Origin: an uncultured Bacteroidales bacterium
Lineage (GTDB): Bacteria; Bacteroidota; Bacteroidia; Bacteroidales; Muribaculaceae
Reading direction: 5' to 3'
DNA length: 64,000 nt
Assembly (NCBI GenBank): GCA_902785925.1
Contig: CADAAI010000014.1
Coordinates: 61,341 to 125,340 of the forward strand
Made by a program: the position numbers and the translations under genes. The notes beneath the pieces are model-generated. The model did not search any database and was not told the origin of the DNA. It saw nothing but the letters and a program-made list of their open reading frames with translations. Positions 24,151 to 33,541 of this stretch are shown in pieces; within the stretch, counting starts at the first letter, position 1; each line of letters starts with the position of its first letter.

Positions 24151-26517
24151 TTATTTTTTTGTGGTAGTGCGTTTGCGCCCTGTAGTGCGCTTGCGTGCAC
24201 CGCCCTTGCTGGCATTGTTATCGTCGGCTACAATGGCGCGGCATTCGTCAAGCGTAAGATTTTGTGCATCAACTTTCTTTGGAATTTTGTAGTTCTTCTT
24301 CTGATAGCTGATGTAGGCGCCAAATCGTCCGTTTAGAACGAGCATTTCGGGATCCTCATCAAAGGTCTTGAGCACTTTCTTGGCTTCGCTTGCGCGCTTA
24401 TCAATAATAAGCTGGATGGCTTCCGAGAGAGTGATGCTGTAAGGTGATTGGTCTTTAGGAATCGATGCAAACTTGTTGTCATGCTTGATGTAGGGACCAA
24501 AGCGGCCTATTGCCACTTGAACCTCATGACCCTCGTAATCGCCAAGGATGCGAGGCATGTCAAAGAGTTTGAGGGCTTCCTCTAGGGTAATGGTCGACAC
24601 GCTCTGGTCTTTTTGAAGTGAAGCAAAGCGGGGCTTGTCTACATCGTCGGTGCTACCAAGCTGTACCAGTGGGCCGTAGCGACCTATCTTAACCGATACG
24701 GGTTTGCCGGTTGCAGGGTCGTTGCCGAGCATGCGCTCACCCACTTTGTGTTCGAGCCTAAGCGAAGACACTTCCTCGATGTTCTGGTGGAATCCATCGT
24801 AGAAGTCTTTGATTTCATCGTTCCACTTGCGCTTGCCCTCGGCGATGTCGTCAAACTCGCTCTCCACTTTGGCGGTGAAGTTGTAGTCAAGAATCTGAGG
24901 GAAGTATTGTGTGAGGAAGTCGTTTACTACCATGCCCACATCGGTGGGGATAAGCTTACCTTTCTCGTTGCCGACGAGCTCGTTCTTACTTTTGGTCGTG
25001 ATTTTGTTGCCCTTGAGGGTGATTTGCTCGAAACTGCGCTTCACACCCTTACTTTCGCCCTTGACAACGTAGTCGCGTGCCTGGATGGTCGAGATAGTGG
25101 GAGCATAGGTCGAAGGACGGCCAATGCCCAGCTCCTCGAGGCGCTTAACGAGCATTGCCTCGCTGTAACGGTTGGGTTGCTGGGTAAAACGTTGTGTAGC
25201 AACCATTTCTTTAAGTTGGAGGTGGTCGCCCACTTTCAATGGTGGCAGCATGTGCAACTCACCACTGTGGATTGGCGCGTTTAGTGTATCCTCATCGTCG
25301 GTCTCAAAGTAAACCTTGAGGAAACCGTCAAACTTCACTACTTCACCGTTAGCAATAAGCATCTCGGGGCGACCGCCAATTTTGATGTCGACTTGGGTCT
25401 TCTCGAGTTGGGCGTCTGCCATTTGCGAAGCGATTGTACGCTTCCAAATGAGGTTGTATAGTTTTTTCTCCTGAGCACTGCCGCTAATATCGTGATTGCT
25501 GATAAAGGTGGGGCGAATGGCCTCGTGAGCTTCCTGTGCACCCTTGGCCGAGGTGTGGTACTTGCGCACCTTGAGATAATTCTCGCCTAGGGTCTCTTTG
25601 ATTTCGTGACTTATGGTGCCAATGGCAAGGCTCGAGAGGTTAACCGAGTCGGTACGCATGTAGGTGATGTGACCGCTCTCATAGAGCGATTGTGCTACGC
25701 GCATTGTCTGTGCTACCGAGAAGCCGAGCTTGCGCGATGCTTCTTGCTGCAAGGTGGAAGTGGTGAAAGGTGGGGCAGGGCACTTCTTTACTGGCTTTAC
25801 CTGGATGTCGGCAACAGTGAAGGTTGTGTCTTTGCAGTGCTCGAGCAATTCAACTGCTTGCTCGCGATTGTTGTAGCGCTTGTTGAGTTCGCAAGGCACT
25901 ACGCTGCCGTCGGCATCGCCAGTGAGCATTTCGCTGCCCACGCGGTAGTACTGCTCACTCTTAAAGTTGCGAATCTCTTGCTCACGCTCGGCAAGAAGGC
26001 GCACTGCCACGCTCTGCACGCGACCGGCACTCAAGGCAGGCTTGATTTTCTTCCACAGCACTGGCGATAGCTCGAAACCTACTATACGGTCGAGCACGCG
26101 GCGTGCCTGTTGGGCGTCGACGAGGTTCTCGTCGATTTCGCGAGGATTCTCTATCGCAGCAAGAATGGCGGGTTTGGTAATCTCGTGGAATACGATGCGC
26201 TTGGTGTTCTCTTTCTTGAGGTCAAGAACCTTACTTAGGTGCCAGGCTATAGCTTCTCCTTCGCGGTCCTCATCACTTGCAAGCCACACGGTCTTGGCTT
26301 TCGACGAGGCTTTCTTTAACTCGGCGACAAGCTCCTCCTTGTCTTCGGGAATAACATACACGGGCTCGAAGTCGTTGTTTACATCGATGCTGAAATCTTT
26401 CTTCTCTAGGTCACGAATGTGGCCATAGCTTGACATAACTTTGTAGTCTTTTCCTAAAAATTTCTGGATAGTCTTCGCCTTGGCGGGAGACTCCACGATT
26501 ACCAGATTGTCTGCCAT
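24151..26517 (-). CDS. topA: DNA topoisomerase I
   Basis: Type IA topoisomerase relaxing negative supercoils. The N-terminal Toprim domain starts LVIVESPAKAKTIQKFLG, with acidic residues in SDEDREGEAIAWH (81-93). The catalytic tyrosine is Tyr286 in GHITYMRTDSV. The 788-residue length fits Bacteroidota enzymes. C-terminal repeats of the topoisomerase C-terminal type (GRYGPLVQLG, GRFGPYIKH, GRFGAYISY) replace the zinc fingers of E. coli TopA. The extreme C-terminus is a basic Lys/Arg/Thr tail likely to add DNA affinity. Confidence 0.97.
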   Translation of the reverse strand: MADNLVIVESPAKAKTIQKFLGKDYKVMSSYGHIRDLEKKDFSIDVNNDFEPVYVIPEDKEELVAELKKASSKAKTVWLASDEDREGEAIAWHLSKVLDLKKENTKRIVFHEITKPAILAAIENPREIDENLVDAQQARRVLDRIVGFELSPVLWKKIKPALSAGRVQSVAVRLLAEREQEIRNFKSEQYYRVGSEMLTGDADGSVVPCELNKRYNNREQAVELLEHCKDTTFTVADIQVKPVKKCPAPPFTTSTLQQEASRKLGFSVAQTMRVAQSLYESGHITYMRTDSVNLSSLAIGTISHEIKETLGENYLKVRKYHTSAKGAQEAHEAIRPTFISNHDISGSAQEKKLYNLIWKRTIASQMADAQLEKTQVDIKIGGRPEMLIANGEVVKFDGFLKVYFETDDEDTLNAPIHSGELHMLPPLKVGDHLQLKEMVATQRFTQQPNRYSEAMLVKRLEELGIGRPSTYAPTISTIQARDYVVKGESKGVKRSFEQITLKGNKITTKSKNELVGNEKGKLIPTDVGMVVNDFLTQYFPQILDYNFTAKVESEFDDIAEGKRKWNDEIKDFYDGFHQNIEEVSSLRLEHKVGERMLGNDPATGKPVSVKIGRYGPLVQLGSTDDVDKPRFASLQKDQSVSTITLEEALKLFDMPRILGDYEGHEVQVAIGRFGPYIKHDNKFASIPKDQSPYSITLSEAIQLIIDKRASEAKKVLKTFDEDPEMLVLNGRFGAYISYQKKNYKIPKKVDAQNLTLDECRAIVADDNNASKGGARKRTTGRKRTTTKK

Positions 26518-26610
26518 ATTGTTTTTCTTTTTGTGCTTTTAGCTTAAAAATCACTGCGTTAAAAGCCATTCTCTGGCAATGTCAACGCGTTTTATAATGA
26601 AAATCGGGTG

Positions 26611-26618
26611 CAAAATTA
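26611..26618 (-). promoter_or_regulatory. -7 element (TAATTTTG) for topA
   Basis: Matches TAnnTTTG on the minus strand about 95 bp before the topA ATG. No clear -33 element. The surrounding gap 26518-26867 holds no gene. Confidence 0.4.
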
Positions 26619-26767
26619 GATAAAAAATCGCATTTACTATATAATAATGTGTATTTTTTTAAAGTTTTTTCCTTTCATGGTGTTTTTTGAGTGATTAGAT
26701 ATTCGTGTCATGGTACAATAATCGCTTGTTTTTATATTGTTCAAATTTGCGAAAGTCTATATATAGA

Positions 26768-26805
26768 TGAATGGCTTGTGACCCTTATCGGGCACAAGCC
26801 ATTCA
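26768..26805 (-). terminator. Hairpin after the rpmB-rpmG-DUF4295 operon
   Basis: TGAATGGCTTGTG and CACAAGCCATTCA form a perfect 13-bp stem with a 12-nt loop, about 60 bp past the last stop. No T-tract follows on the minus strand, so termination is inferred from stem strength and position. Confidence 0.55.
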
Positions 26806-26867
26806 AGAAATATAGCGTTTTTGTTTTATTATAAACAAAATTACGTTTAGAGTGAACGAAGAAATTA

Positions 26868-27017
26868 TTATTTCAGAGCCTCGTCTACTTTGTCGTTAGG
26901 AACCATTCTTTCCTCAAAAACATAAGCACCGGTTTTGGGAGAGCGAACCATCTTAATCACCTTGCTGAAATTACGACCTTCACCAGTCTGAAGGGTTGCA
27001 ACTGTCTTTTTTGCCAT
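26868..27017 (-). CDS. DUF4295 family small ribosomal protein (49 aa)
   Basis: A 49-residue basic protein starting MAKKTVATLQTGEGRNFSK and ending VDEALK. It belongs to the DUF4295 family, found only in Bacteroidota and always near L28/L33. From memory, structural work on a flavobacterial ribosome placed this family in the large subunit under the name bL38. It lies 12 bp downstream of rpmG and is clearly the third gene of the operon. Confidence 0.9.
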   Translation of the reverse strand: MAKKTVATLQTGEGRNFSKVIKMVRSPKTGAYVFEERMVPNDKVDEALK

Positions 27018-27029
27018 GACTCAAAAATA

Positions 27030-27218
27030 TTATTTAATTTCTTTGTGAATAGTATACTTCTTGAGGTATGGGTTGTACTTCTTCAACTCCAGACGCTCGG
27101 TAGTGTTCTTGCGGTTCTTTGTAGTGATATAACGTGACATTCCGGGAACACCGCTGCCCTTTTGCTCAGTGCACTCAAGGATTACTTGAACGCGGTCACC
27201 TTTTGCTTTCTTTGCCAT
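27030..27218 (-). CDS. rpmG: 50S ribosomal protein L33
   Basis: A 62-residue large-subunit protein, [20 protein letters not shown] onward, with [20 protein letters not shown] typical of bL33. The zinc-binding cysteine pairs are absent, so this is the zinc-independent (C-minus) form. It lies between rpmB and the DUF4295 gene. Confidence 0.96.
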   Translation of the reverse strand: MAKKAKGDRVQVILECTEQKGSGVPGMSRYITTKNRKNTTERLELKKYNPYLKKYTIHKEIK

Positions 27219-27233
27219 AACTTAATCCTCGAT

Positions 27234-27488
27234 TTAATAGATTGCTTTAATTTCGGTTAAATGTCCGTCCTGAGCAGCTTTCTTCAAAGCAGCGTCAAGG
27301 CCGATGCGGTTGATAAGACGAAGACCGCTGGCGCTCACTGTCAAGCGAATCCACTGATCCTGCTCTACCCAGTAGAACTTGCGGTTAAAAATGTTCACAT
27401 TGAACTTGCGTTTTGTTCTTCTTTTAGAGTGCGATACGTTGTTGCCGGTAATCGCCTTCTTGCCTGTAATTTGACAAACTTTTGACAT
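27234..27488 (-). CDS. rpmB: 50S ribosomal protein L28
   Basis: An 84-residue large-subunit protein. [20 protein letters not shown] followed by [13 protein letters not shown] is the classic bL28 start, and the C-terminal [20 protein letters not shown] block is conserved. It is the first gene of a three-gene ribosomal operon and is preceded by an unusually long untranslated leader. Confidence 0.97.
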   Translation of the reverse strand: MSKVCQITGKKAITGNNVSHSKRRTKRKFNVNIFNRKFYWVEQDQWIRLTVSASGLRLINRIGLDAALKKAAQDGHLTEIKAIY

Positions 27489-27789
27489 AGTGTTTTAGTT
27501 CAATAATGTTATCAAAATAATGTTTTTCTCTCGTTGATTTCGGGCCGTTACTTAGCTTTAAGAATGTCAAGCGTAGTACAATATTCTACCACGACACACT
27601 TGTTCACCGGCGATAGTTTGACGTGAGAAGCCATCAATGCTACCCACCAGCAGTTGTTTTTTTCGTTTAAATATCGTCCTACGCTTTATGGCTACATTTT
27701 AAGCATCGTCAAGCAGCCATCGAAGTTTCAACGATCATGTCACAGAACAGGTCATACGCGACGTTCACGCAAGTACCTTTCCTCGAAAT
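27489..27789 (-). promoter_or_regulatory. Long (about 300 nt) leader of the rpmB operon
   Basis: From the predicted transcription start near 27789 to the rpmB ATG there are about 300 nt with no convincing gene. Only very short open frames occur (for example a GTG-started 19-codon one within the first 80 nt). A leader this long before a ribosomal protein operon suggests RNA-based regulation such as autogenous feedback. This is inference; I did not identify a known leader motif. Confidence 0.4.
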
Positions 27790-27795
27790 CGGTTG

Positions 27796-27827
27796 CAAAG
27801 GTAGAAACAATTTTTGAATTGACCAAA
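27796..27827 (-). promoter_or_regulatory. Promoter of the rpmB-rpmG-DUF4295 operon
   Basis: On the minus strand TTTG (27824-27827), a 20-bp spacer and TACCTTTG (27796-27803), a near-perfect Bacteroidota promoter. It separates the operon from the helicase gene upstream on the same strand. Confidence 0.7.
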
Positions 27828-27884
27828 TTTTTTTTGAAAACGACCCTAAAAAACATTCTTTCTTCCTAAAAACGAGGCTTGTAA

Positions 27885-29771
27885 TCAGTCTTTATTGGAT
27901 TCAAGACTCTTGATGTAGTGATAGAGTTTGCGGTAGAATGGGTGCCGGGTCATGGTGGTGCTGTCGCCCATTATAAAAAGTTTCATGCGCGCGCGCGTGA
28001 TTGCAACATTCATGCGGCGCAGGTCGCGCAAGAATCCTATCTGTCCCTCTTCGTTTTGCCTCACCATACTGATGACGATTAGGTCGCGCTCCTGCCCCTG
28101 GAAGCCATCTACGGTGTTGACAGTAATGAGGTGTCGCAGCGGTTTGAAATAAGCGCTTTTGCGCAGCATGCGTCGCAACAGTTGCACTTGAGCTCGATAG
28201 GGCGAGATGATGCCCACGTCAAGTCGCTCATCAAGTACGCGCTGACGCCCTAAGCGTTCGAAGTAATGTTGCAGTGTGTCGATGGTGAGTCGTGCTTCGG
28301 CACGATTGATGCGTCCGTAAGTTTCGCCCACGAGTTCCTCATGTGCCTCAATGTCAAGTGTGGCGGTGTCAATCCATGTCATGGGCGTGTCGAGGTCGAG
28401 AATGCTGCGGTATCTCACTTCTGGAGCACTTTCCACTTCGCCGCCATAGAACCAGTCGCTCGAAAAGCGCATGATGTCATCGTTCATGCGGTACTGCACC
28501 TTAAGCAGTGTTACTACCTGTGGATTGCTATTCACGATGCGCTCCATGAGGGTGCGGGCAAGGCCACCTTTTATTGCCTCGAGGCACTTTACAGTGGGTG
28601 GCAGCTGGCAGTGGTCACCAGCAAATATCACACGATTAGCCTTGCGAATGGCAATCCAGCATGCTGCCTCAAGTGCCTGTGCAGCCTCGTCGATGAAGAG
28701 GGTGGCAAACTTCATGCCTTCCAGGACACGGCTGGCGCTTCCAGCAAGGGTACAGGAAATCACGCGTGCACTGTTGAAGAGTTCGTTGTTGATGCGCAGT
28801 TCAAGTTCCGTTTCACGGCTTTTCAGCCTGTCGAGCTTTTGGTGATAGCTATCGGTGCCTCGCCGTTTGGCGCTGCGCAATTCGCGAATCGCCTTGCGAA
28901 TCGCCCACAACTGAGGGTAGTCGGGGTGAGCCTCAAAGCGCCGTTCATAGGTGAATCCCAGCATTTTGTCATTCACCTTGGTGGGATTGCCAATGCGCAG
29001 CACTTCCACACCTCGGTCCATAAGGCGCTCGCTAATCCAGTCGACAGCCATGTTGCTCTGGGCGCACACCAGCACTTGGTTCTCACGGCGTAGTGTCTCA
29101 TAGATAGCCTCGACAAGGGTGGTGGTCTTGCCTGTGCCAGGTGGTCCATGGACGATTGCAACATCTTTGGCTAGCAGTACCTCGTTTACAGCATGCTCCT
29201 GGGTTGGGTTGAGCCATGGGAAACGCAAGGGTGCAAACGAGAATTTCTCGGTCTTACTGTGATTGTAAAACAGGTCACGCAGTTGGGCGAGTCGGTTGCC
29301 TTTAGCCTTTGCTACTCGGTCAATGGCACTGAACATTAGTTGGTAGGTGTGCTCATCCATCGAAAGCTGCACACCCACCCGCTCGTGGCCTTGAAGTTCG
29401 GCAACGGCATTGCCGTCGGGCACTACAATCACCATGCGACTCTCCTGGGCGTAGCTCACTGTGCCAGTGAATTTGAAGTAGGTGATATTGTCGCTTGTGT
29501 CAACATGGAAAAACATCACCTGGCGGCCATACTCGAAATTGTGCTCAATGTCGGTGTCTTCGTTGCGGCCCACCTCCACTACAAGCTGATTGAGGGAGTT
29601 ATAGTAACTGCGCCCCACCTTCAGCGGCCACCAGCAGTCGCCACGCTTAACCTTGCGACCAAGTCCCATCGTCTCAGTTTGCCGTTGGAACTCCTGCCGC
29701 TCAGCCTCATATTCGGCCTGCAGCAGCACTAGCTGCTTTTGCAACTCTAATATCGGTGAAACCGCCTGCAT
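27885..29771 (-). CDS. Superfamily 1B (UPF1/IGHMBP2-like) helicase
   Basis: ATP-dependent DNA or RNA helicase of 628 residues. An N-terminal beta-rich domain (about 1-170) precedes the helicase core. Core motifs in order: Walker A GPPGTGKTTT, Walker B FIDEAAQALE, motif III GDHCQLPPTVK, motif IV VQYRMNDDIM, motif V TVDGFQGQERDLIVISMVR and motif VI NVAITRARMKLFIMGD. The DEAA box and the motif order resemble UPF1, SMUBP-2 and bacterial AAA_11/AAA_12 proteins. It lies downstream of metG on the same strand. Role in nucleic-acid repair or RNA handling is not determined. Confidence 0.88.
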   Translation of the reverse strand: MQAVSPILELQKQLVLLQAEYEAERQEFQRQTETMGLGRKVKRGDCWWPLKVGRSYYNSLNQLVVEVGRNEDTDIEHNFEYGRQVMFFHVDTSDNITYFKFTGTVSYAQESRMVIVVPDGNAVAELQGHERVGVQLSMDEHTYQLMFSAIDRVAKAKGNRLAQLRDLFYNHSKTEKFSFAPLRFPWLNPTQEHAVNEVLLAKDVAIVHGPPGTGKTTTLVEAIYETLRRENQVLVCAQSNMAVDWISERLMDRGVEVLRIGNPTKVNDKMLGFTYERRFEAHPDYPQLWAIRKAIRELRSAKRRGTDSYHQKLDRLKSRETELELRINNELFNSARVISCTLAGSASRVLEGMKFATLFIDEAAQALEAACWIAIRKANRVIFAGDHCQLPPTVKCLEAIKGGLARTLMERIVNSNPQVVTLLKVQYRMNDDIMRFSSDWFYGGEVESAPEVRYRSILDLDTPMTWIDTATLDIEAHEELVGETYGRINRAEARLTIDTLQHYFERLGRQRVLDERLDVGIISPYRAQVQLLRRMLRKSAYFKPLRHLITVNTVDGFQGQERDLIVISMVRQNEEGQIGFLRDLRRMNVAITRARMKLFIMGDSTTMTRHPFYRKLYHYIKSLESNKD

Positions 29772-29797
29772 TTATTATATTGAATGTTATTTTATAT

Positions 29798-29842
29798 AGA
29801 AATTCTAGAGATTCTAGAAGACCTAGAAAATCTAGAATTTCT
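29798..29842. repeat. CTAG-rich inverted repeat between metG and the helicase
   Basis: AGAAATTCTAGA and TCTAGAATTTCT form a perfect 12-bp inverted repeat with a 21-nt spacer. The spacer holds two more CTAG words, giving four in 30 bp. CTAG is generally rare in bacterial DNA. It may be an attenuator or a protein site; function unknown. Confidence 0.55.
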
Positions 29843-29865
29843 TATGCATTATCTGTCTTAAGTGT

Positions 29866-31908
29866 TTATCCCACTTGAACGCCGGGGCGAACTTCGCCGT
29901 GAGGGCCAATGACCACGAGGCGGCCGTCGGCATCCTCAGCGCTGAGTATCATACCCTGCGACTCGATGCCCTTGAGGGTGCGTGGTGCGAAGTTGGCGAT
30001 AAAGCATACTTCCTTGCCAACGAGGTCCTCTGGATTGTAGAACTTGGCGATGCCCGACACAATAGTGCGGCCCTTCATTCCGTCGTCGATGGTGAATTTG
30101 AGAAGCTTGTCGGCCTTCTTCACCTTCTCGCATTCGAGCACCTTGCCCACTCGTATGTCGAGCTTCTGGAAGTCGTCGAACGAAACGGTTGGAGCCACAG
30201 CCTTGGGGGTGAAGTTCTTTAGGATATTTTCCTGTTTGATGCGCTCGAGGCGGTCGGTCTGCACTTTGATTGTCTCGTCGTCGATCTTCTCGAAGAGAAG
30301 TTCGGCCTTCTCGACGCGGTCGCCAGCCTTAAGGATATCGATAGAGCCGAGTTTGTTCCAGTCGGCACATTCCATATTTATCATCTTGCGCAGTTTCTCA
30401 GCGCTGAATGGCAGGAATGGCTCGAATGCAATGGCAAGGTTGGCAGTGATTTGCAATGCCACATTCATTATAGTCTCCACGCGTGCCATATCGGTCTTGG
30501 CGAGTTTCCAAGGCTCGGTATCAGCTAGGTACTTATTACCGATGCGTGCTAGTTTCATGGCCTCGGCGAGAGCGGCGCGGAAGTGGAATGTGTCGAGCGC
30601 CTTGCTTAGCTCCTCTTTCACGCCCTTGAACTCCTCGATGGTCTGGCGGTCATAGTCGGTGAGTTCGTGAGCCTCTGGAATCACACCGTCGAAGTACTTG
30701 TTTGTGAGCACAATTGCGCGGTTAACGAAGTTGCCCAAGATGGCTACTAGCTCGTTATTGTTGCGGTCCTGGAAGTCTTTCCAAGTGAAGTCGTTATCTT
30801 TGGCCTCGGGGGCGTTGGCTGTGAGTACATAGCGCAGCACGTCCTGCTTGCCGGGGAAGTCCTCGAGATACTCGTTGAGCCACACAGCCCAGTTGCGGCT
30901 CGTCGAAATTTTGTCACCCTCGAGGTTGAGGAACTCGTTGGCAGGCACATTCTCAGGCAGTTGGTAAGTTCCCTCGGCCATGAGCATAGCGGGGAAAATG
31001 AGGCAGTGGAACACGATATTGTCCTTGCCAATGAAGTGGATGATGCGGGTATCTTCGGCTTTCCAGTATTTTTCCCAGTCGTCGGGGCGAAGTTCCTTAG
31101 TGTTGCTAATGTAGCCAATTGGTGCGTCGAACCACACATAGAGTACCTTGCCTTCGGCGCCTTCGATAGGCACGGGGATACCCCAATTCAGGTCGCGGGT
31201 CACAGCACGGGGTTGTAGGCCACCGTCGAGCCATGATTTGCACTGGCCGTAGACGTTGGTCTTCCACTCTTTGTGGTCCTCAAGAATCCACTTGCGTAGA
31301 CGGGGTTCCCACTTGTCGAGAGGCATGTACCAGTGCTTAGTGGCGCGCAACACGGGCACATTGCCAGTGATGGCACTCTTGGGATTAATGAGGTCTGTGG
31401 CGTTAAGCGATGTGCCGCAAGCCTCGCACTGGTCGCCATAGGCTCCGTCGTTGCCGCAATGTGGGCAGGTGCCGGTAATATAGCGATCAGCAAGCCATTG
31501 GTCGGCTTCCTCATCATAAAATTGCTCGCTGGTCTTCTCAATAAATTCGCCGTTTTCGTAGAGTTTCTTGAAAAAGTCGCTGGCGGTGTGGCGGTGCATC
31601 TCGCTGGTGGTGCGTCCGTAAACATCGAACGAGATTCCCAGTCCTGCCATCGAATCTTTTATTATCTTGTGATAGCGGTCAACAATGTCTTGTGGTGTAA
31701 CACCTTCCTTCTGTGCTTTGATGGTAATGGGCACGCCGTGTTCGTCGCTGCCGCCTATCATCAGCACATCCTCACCTTTAAGGCGCAGATAGCGGACGTA
31801 GATGTCGGCAGGTACGTAAACTCCAGCCAGGTGACCAATGTGCACCGGACCGTTGGCGTAGGGCAACGCTGTTGTCACAAGCGTGCGTGCATATTTTTTC
31901 TCTTCCAT
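29866..31908 (-). CDS. metG: Methionyl-tRNA synthetase
   Basis: Charges initiator and elongator tRNA-Met (class I). The HIGH motif is in [15 protein letters not shown] near the N-terminus. The zinc-binding knuckle has the pairs CPHC and CEAC. The KMSKS loop appears as KISTS in [12 protein letters not shown]. After the anticodon-binding helical domain, residues about 575-680 form the C-terminal tRNA-binding (EMAPII-like) domain, [18 protein letters not shown] onward. The 680-residue length is normal for the Bacteroidota enzyme. Confidence 0.97.
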   Translation of the reverse strand: MEEKKYARTLVTTALPYANGPVHIGHLAGVYVPADIYVRYLRLKGEDVLMIGGSDEHGVPITIKAQKEGVTPQDIVDRYHKIIKDSMAGLGISFDVYGRTTSEMHRHTASDFFKKLYENGEFIEKTSEQFYDEEADQWLADRYITGTCPHCGNDGAYGDQCEACGTSLNATDLINPKSAITGNVPVLRATKHWYMPLDKWEPRLRKWILEDHKEWKTNVYGQCKSWLDGGLQPRAVTRDLNWGIPVPIEGAEGKVLYVWFDAPIGYISNTKELRPDDWEKYWKAEDTRIIHFIGKDNIVFHCLIFPAMLMAEGTYQLPENVPANEFLNLEGDKISTSRNWAVWLNEYLEDFPGKQDVLRYVLTANAPEAKDNDFTWKDFQDRNNNELVAILGNFVNRAIVLTNKYFDGVIPEAHELTDYDRQTIEEFKGVKEELSKALDTFHFRAALAEAMKLARIGNKYLADTEPWKLAKTDMARVETIMNVALQITANLAIAFEPFLPFSAEKLRKMINMECADWNKLGSIDILKAGDRVEKAELLFEKIDDETIKVQTDRLERIKQENILKNFTPKAVAPTVSFDDFQKLDIRVGKVLECEKVKKADKLLKFTIDDGMKGRTIVSGIAKFYNPEDLVGKEVCFIANFAPRTLKGIESQGMILSAEDADGRLVVIGPHGEVRPGVQVG

Positions 31909-31945
31909 AATATATATTATATAATGTGTTTTTTGAAATTTTTTG

Positions 31946-31953
31946 CAAAGTTA
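31946..31953 (-). promoter_or_regulatory. -7 element (TAACTTTG) for metG
   Basis: Exact TAnnTTTG match on the minus strand, about 38 bp before the metG ATG. It lies in the divergent gap with the SGNH hydrolase gene. Confidence 0.55.
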
Positions 31954-32049
31954 GGAAATTGTTTTCAGTTATCAGTTATTAGGCGTTGGTTTTCTTTCCT
32001 ATATTACAAAATCATTCTTTTTTTATTTTTTTATCACGTCTAAATGCAG

Positions 32050-32057
32050 TACCTTTG
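32050..32057 (+). promoter_or_regulatory. -7 element (TACCTTTG) for the SGNH-MBOAT pair
   Basis: Exact TAnnTTTG match 20 bp before the ATG at 32078, giving a very short untranslated leader. No clear TTTG at -33. Confidence 0.5.
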
Positions 32058-32077
32058 CACGGATTTTTTGAGAGTAA

Positions 32078-33529
32078 ATGGAGAAAAATAACCTGAATCG
32101 AGTAGTGTTGGTGGTACTAGCTGTTGTGCTGGGACTGCTTGCTCTGTATTGGTTACCCGAGGTGAGGATTGCAGGTTGGACGATGCGCAAGATTGACCTA
32201 CTAGCTGACCTGCGTCGTGACACGGTAGCCTCAGTGGAGGAGACGCTACTTTCTTCCGACTCGGCTCTCGTGGGTGCTGCACAGCCATCCAAGAAAGTTT
32301 CCTCCCTCAATATTCCACTGCTTGAGGGTTCGCGCCTCACTCACGATCGCCATGGCAACGTCATCACTCTTGAAGACTCAATCATCAACGCAGTGGCTCT
32401 GCAATTGCCCCAAAAAGATGGGGTGACAAGCATTGTCGATATGAGTGGCGGAGCACAGGGTGGCATGGACGCTTTCTATAATGCTCTCGATATTGCTGAC
32501 GTGCGTCCTGTGTACGTTGCAGTTCTTGGTGACTCCTATATTGAGGGCGACATCCTTACTGCGATGCTTCGTGAGTTGCTTCAGCAACGCTTTGGTGGTA
32601 CGGGCTGCGGCTATCTTCCCATGACATCAATCGTTGCCAACACACGCATGACGGTGCGCCAGACCTTTGAAGGCTGGACGCAGCACAAGGCCATCGACCG
32701 CAATGGCTATGTCAATACTTTCAACAACATTACAGGTAACTACTTCGGTGCCACACAGGGTGCGTGGGTAAACCTCTCAGGCAGTGGCTATCGCTACAAG
32801 CGCACGGCCTCGTGCACAAGTTCGTCGTTCTACTATCTGGGTGGAGGTGGAACTGGTTCGGTCACTGCCTATGTGAATGGCGAGCGCTTCAGGGAGTTTT
32901 CTCTCATCGATTATAACGATGTGAACAAGGTTACCGTAACGGGCGACATCAACAATGTGAAATGGGTGGTAGACAATCCATCAAGTATTATCTATCTAGG
33001 TACATCGATGGACTGTAGCCGTGGAGTGATAGTCGATAACTTGTCGATGCGCTCGGCTTCAGGACGGCACCTTAAAAATATACCCGATCGCCTGCTCACA
33101 GGATTCAATCGCCTCAGGCCTTATGACTTGATTGTAATCATGTACGGACTCAATGTGGCGGGCAACGTCAAGAGCCAGTTCACTGCCTACAGCAATGAAC
33201 TGCAGCAGGGCATCGACAATCTAAAGCGATGTCTGCCAGGAACGAGCATCTTGCTTGTGAGCTGTAGCGACCGCGAGGAGCGCACGGCACAAGGTTTCCG
33301 CACCATGAATGGCGTGCTAGGCCTCATTCAGGCGCAAAAGCGTGTAGCAATCAATTCGCGTGTGGCATTTTGGAACCTTTATGACGCGATGGGTGGCGAG
33401 GGTAGCATCGTCAATATGGTGAACAAGGGTGAGGCGGCACGCGACTACACTCACCTCACAGGACGAGGTGGCGACCGTATTGCCCGGTTGCTCTACGATG
33501 CGCTGATGCTAGGATATGAACATCGCTAA
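32078..33529 (+). CDS. Membrane-anchored SGNH/GDSL-type hydrolase
   Basis: A 483-residue extracytoplasmic esterase or acyltransferase partner. An N-terminal membrane anchor spans about residues 8-26. SGNH block I is VLGDSYIEG with Ser153, block III is VIMYGLNVAG with the conserved Asn, and block V is DYTH (456-459) supplying Asp and His near the C-terminus. An all-beta segment (about 190-310) lies between blocks I and III. It sits 12 bp before an MBOAT gene, and such pairs typically O-acetylate or deacetylate surface glycans. The substrate is unknown; the pairing supports a role in glycan O-acylation. Confidence 0.82.
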   Translation: MEKNNLNRVVLVVLAVVLGLLALYWLPEVRIAGWTMRKIDLLADLRRDTVASVEETLLSSDSALVGAAQPSKKVSSLNIPLLEGSRLTHDRHGNVITLEDSIINAVALQLPQKDGVTSIVDMSGGAQGGMDAFYNALDIADVRPVYVAVLGDSYIEGDILTAMLRELLQQRFGGTGCGYLPMTSIVANTRMTVRQTFEGWTQHKAIDRNGYVNTFNNITGNYFGATQGAWVNLSGSGYRYKRTASCTSSSFYYLGGGGTGSVTAYVNGERFREFSLIDYNDVNKVTVTGDINNVKWVVDNPSSIIYLGTSMDCSRGVIVDNLSMRSASGRHLKNIPDRLLTGFNRLRPYDLIVIMYGLNVAGNVKSQFTAYSNELQQGIDNLKRCLPGTSILLVSCSDREERTAQGFRTMNGVLGLIQAQKRVAINSRVAFWNLYDAMGGEGSIVNMVNKGEAARDYTHLTGRGGDRIARLLYDALMLGYEHR

Positions 33530-33541
33530 ATAAGAAATGTA

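Noticed and set aside
27654..27869. 71-codon plus-strand frame in the rpmB leader region
   Set aside because: It crosses the promoter and leader of the rpmB operon on the opposite strand, and the protein resembles nothing known.
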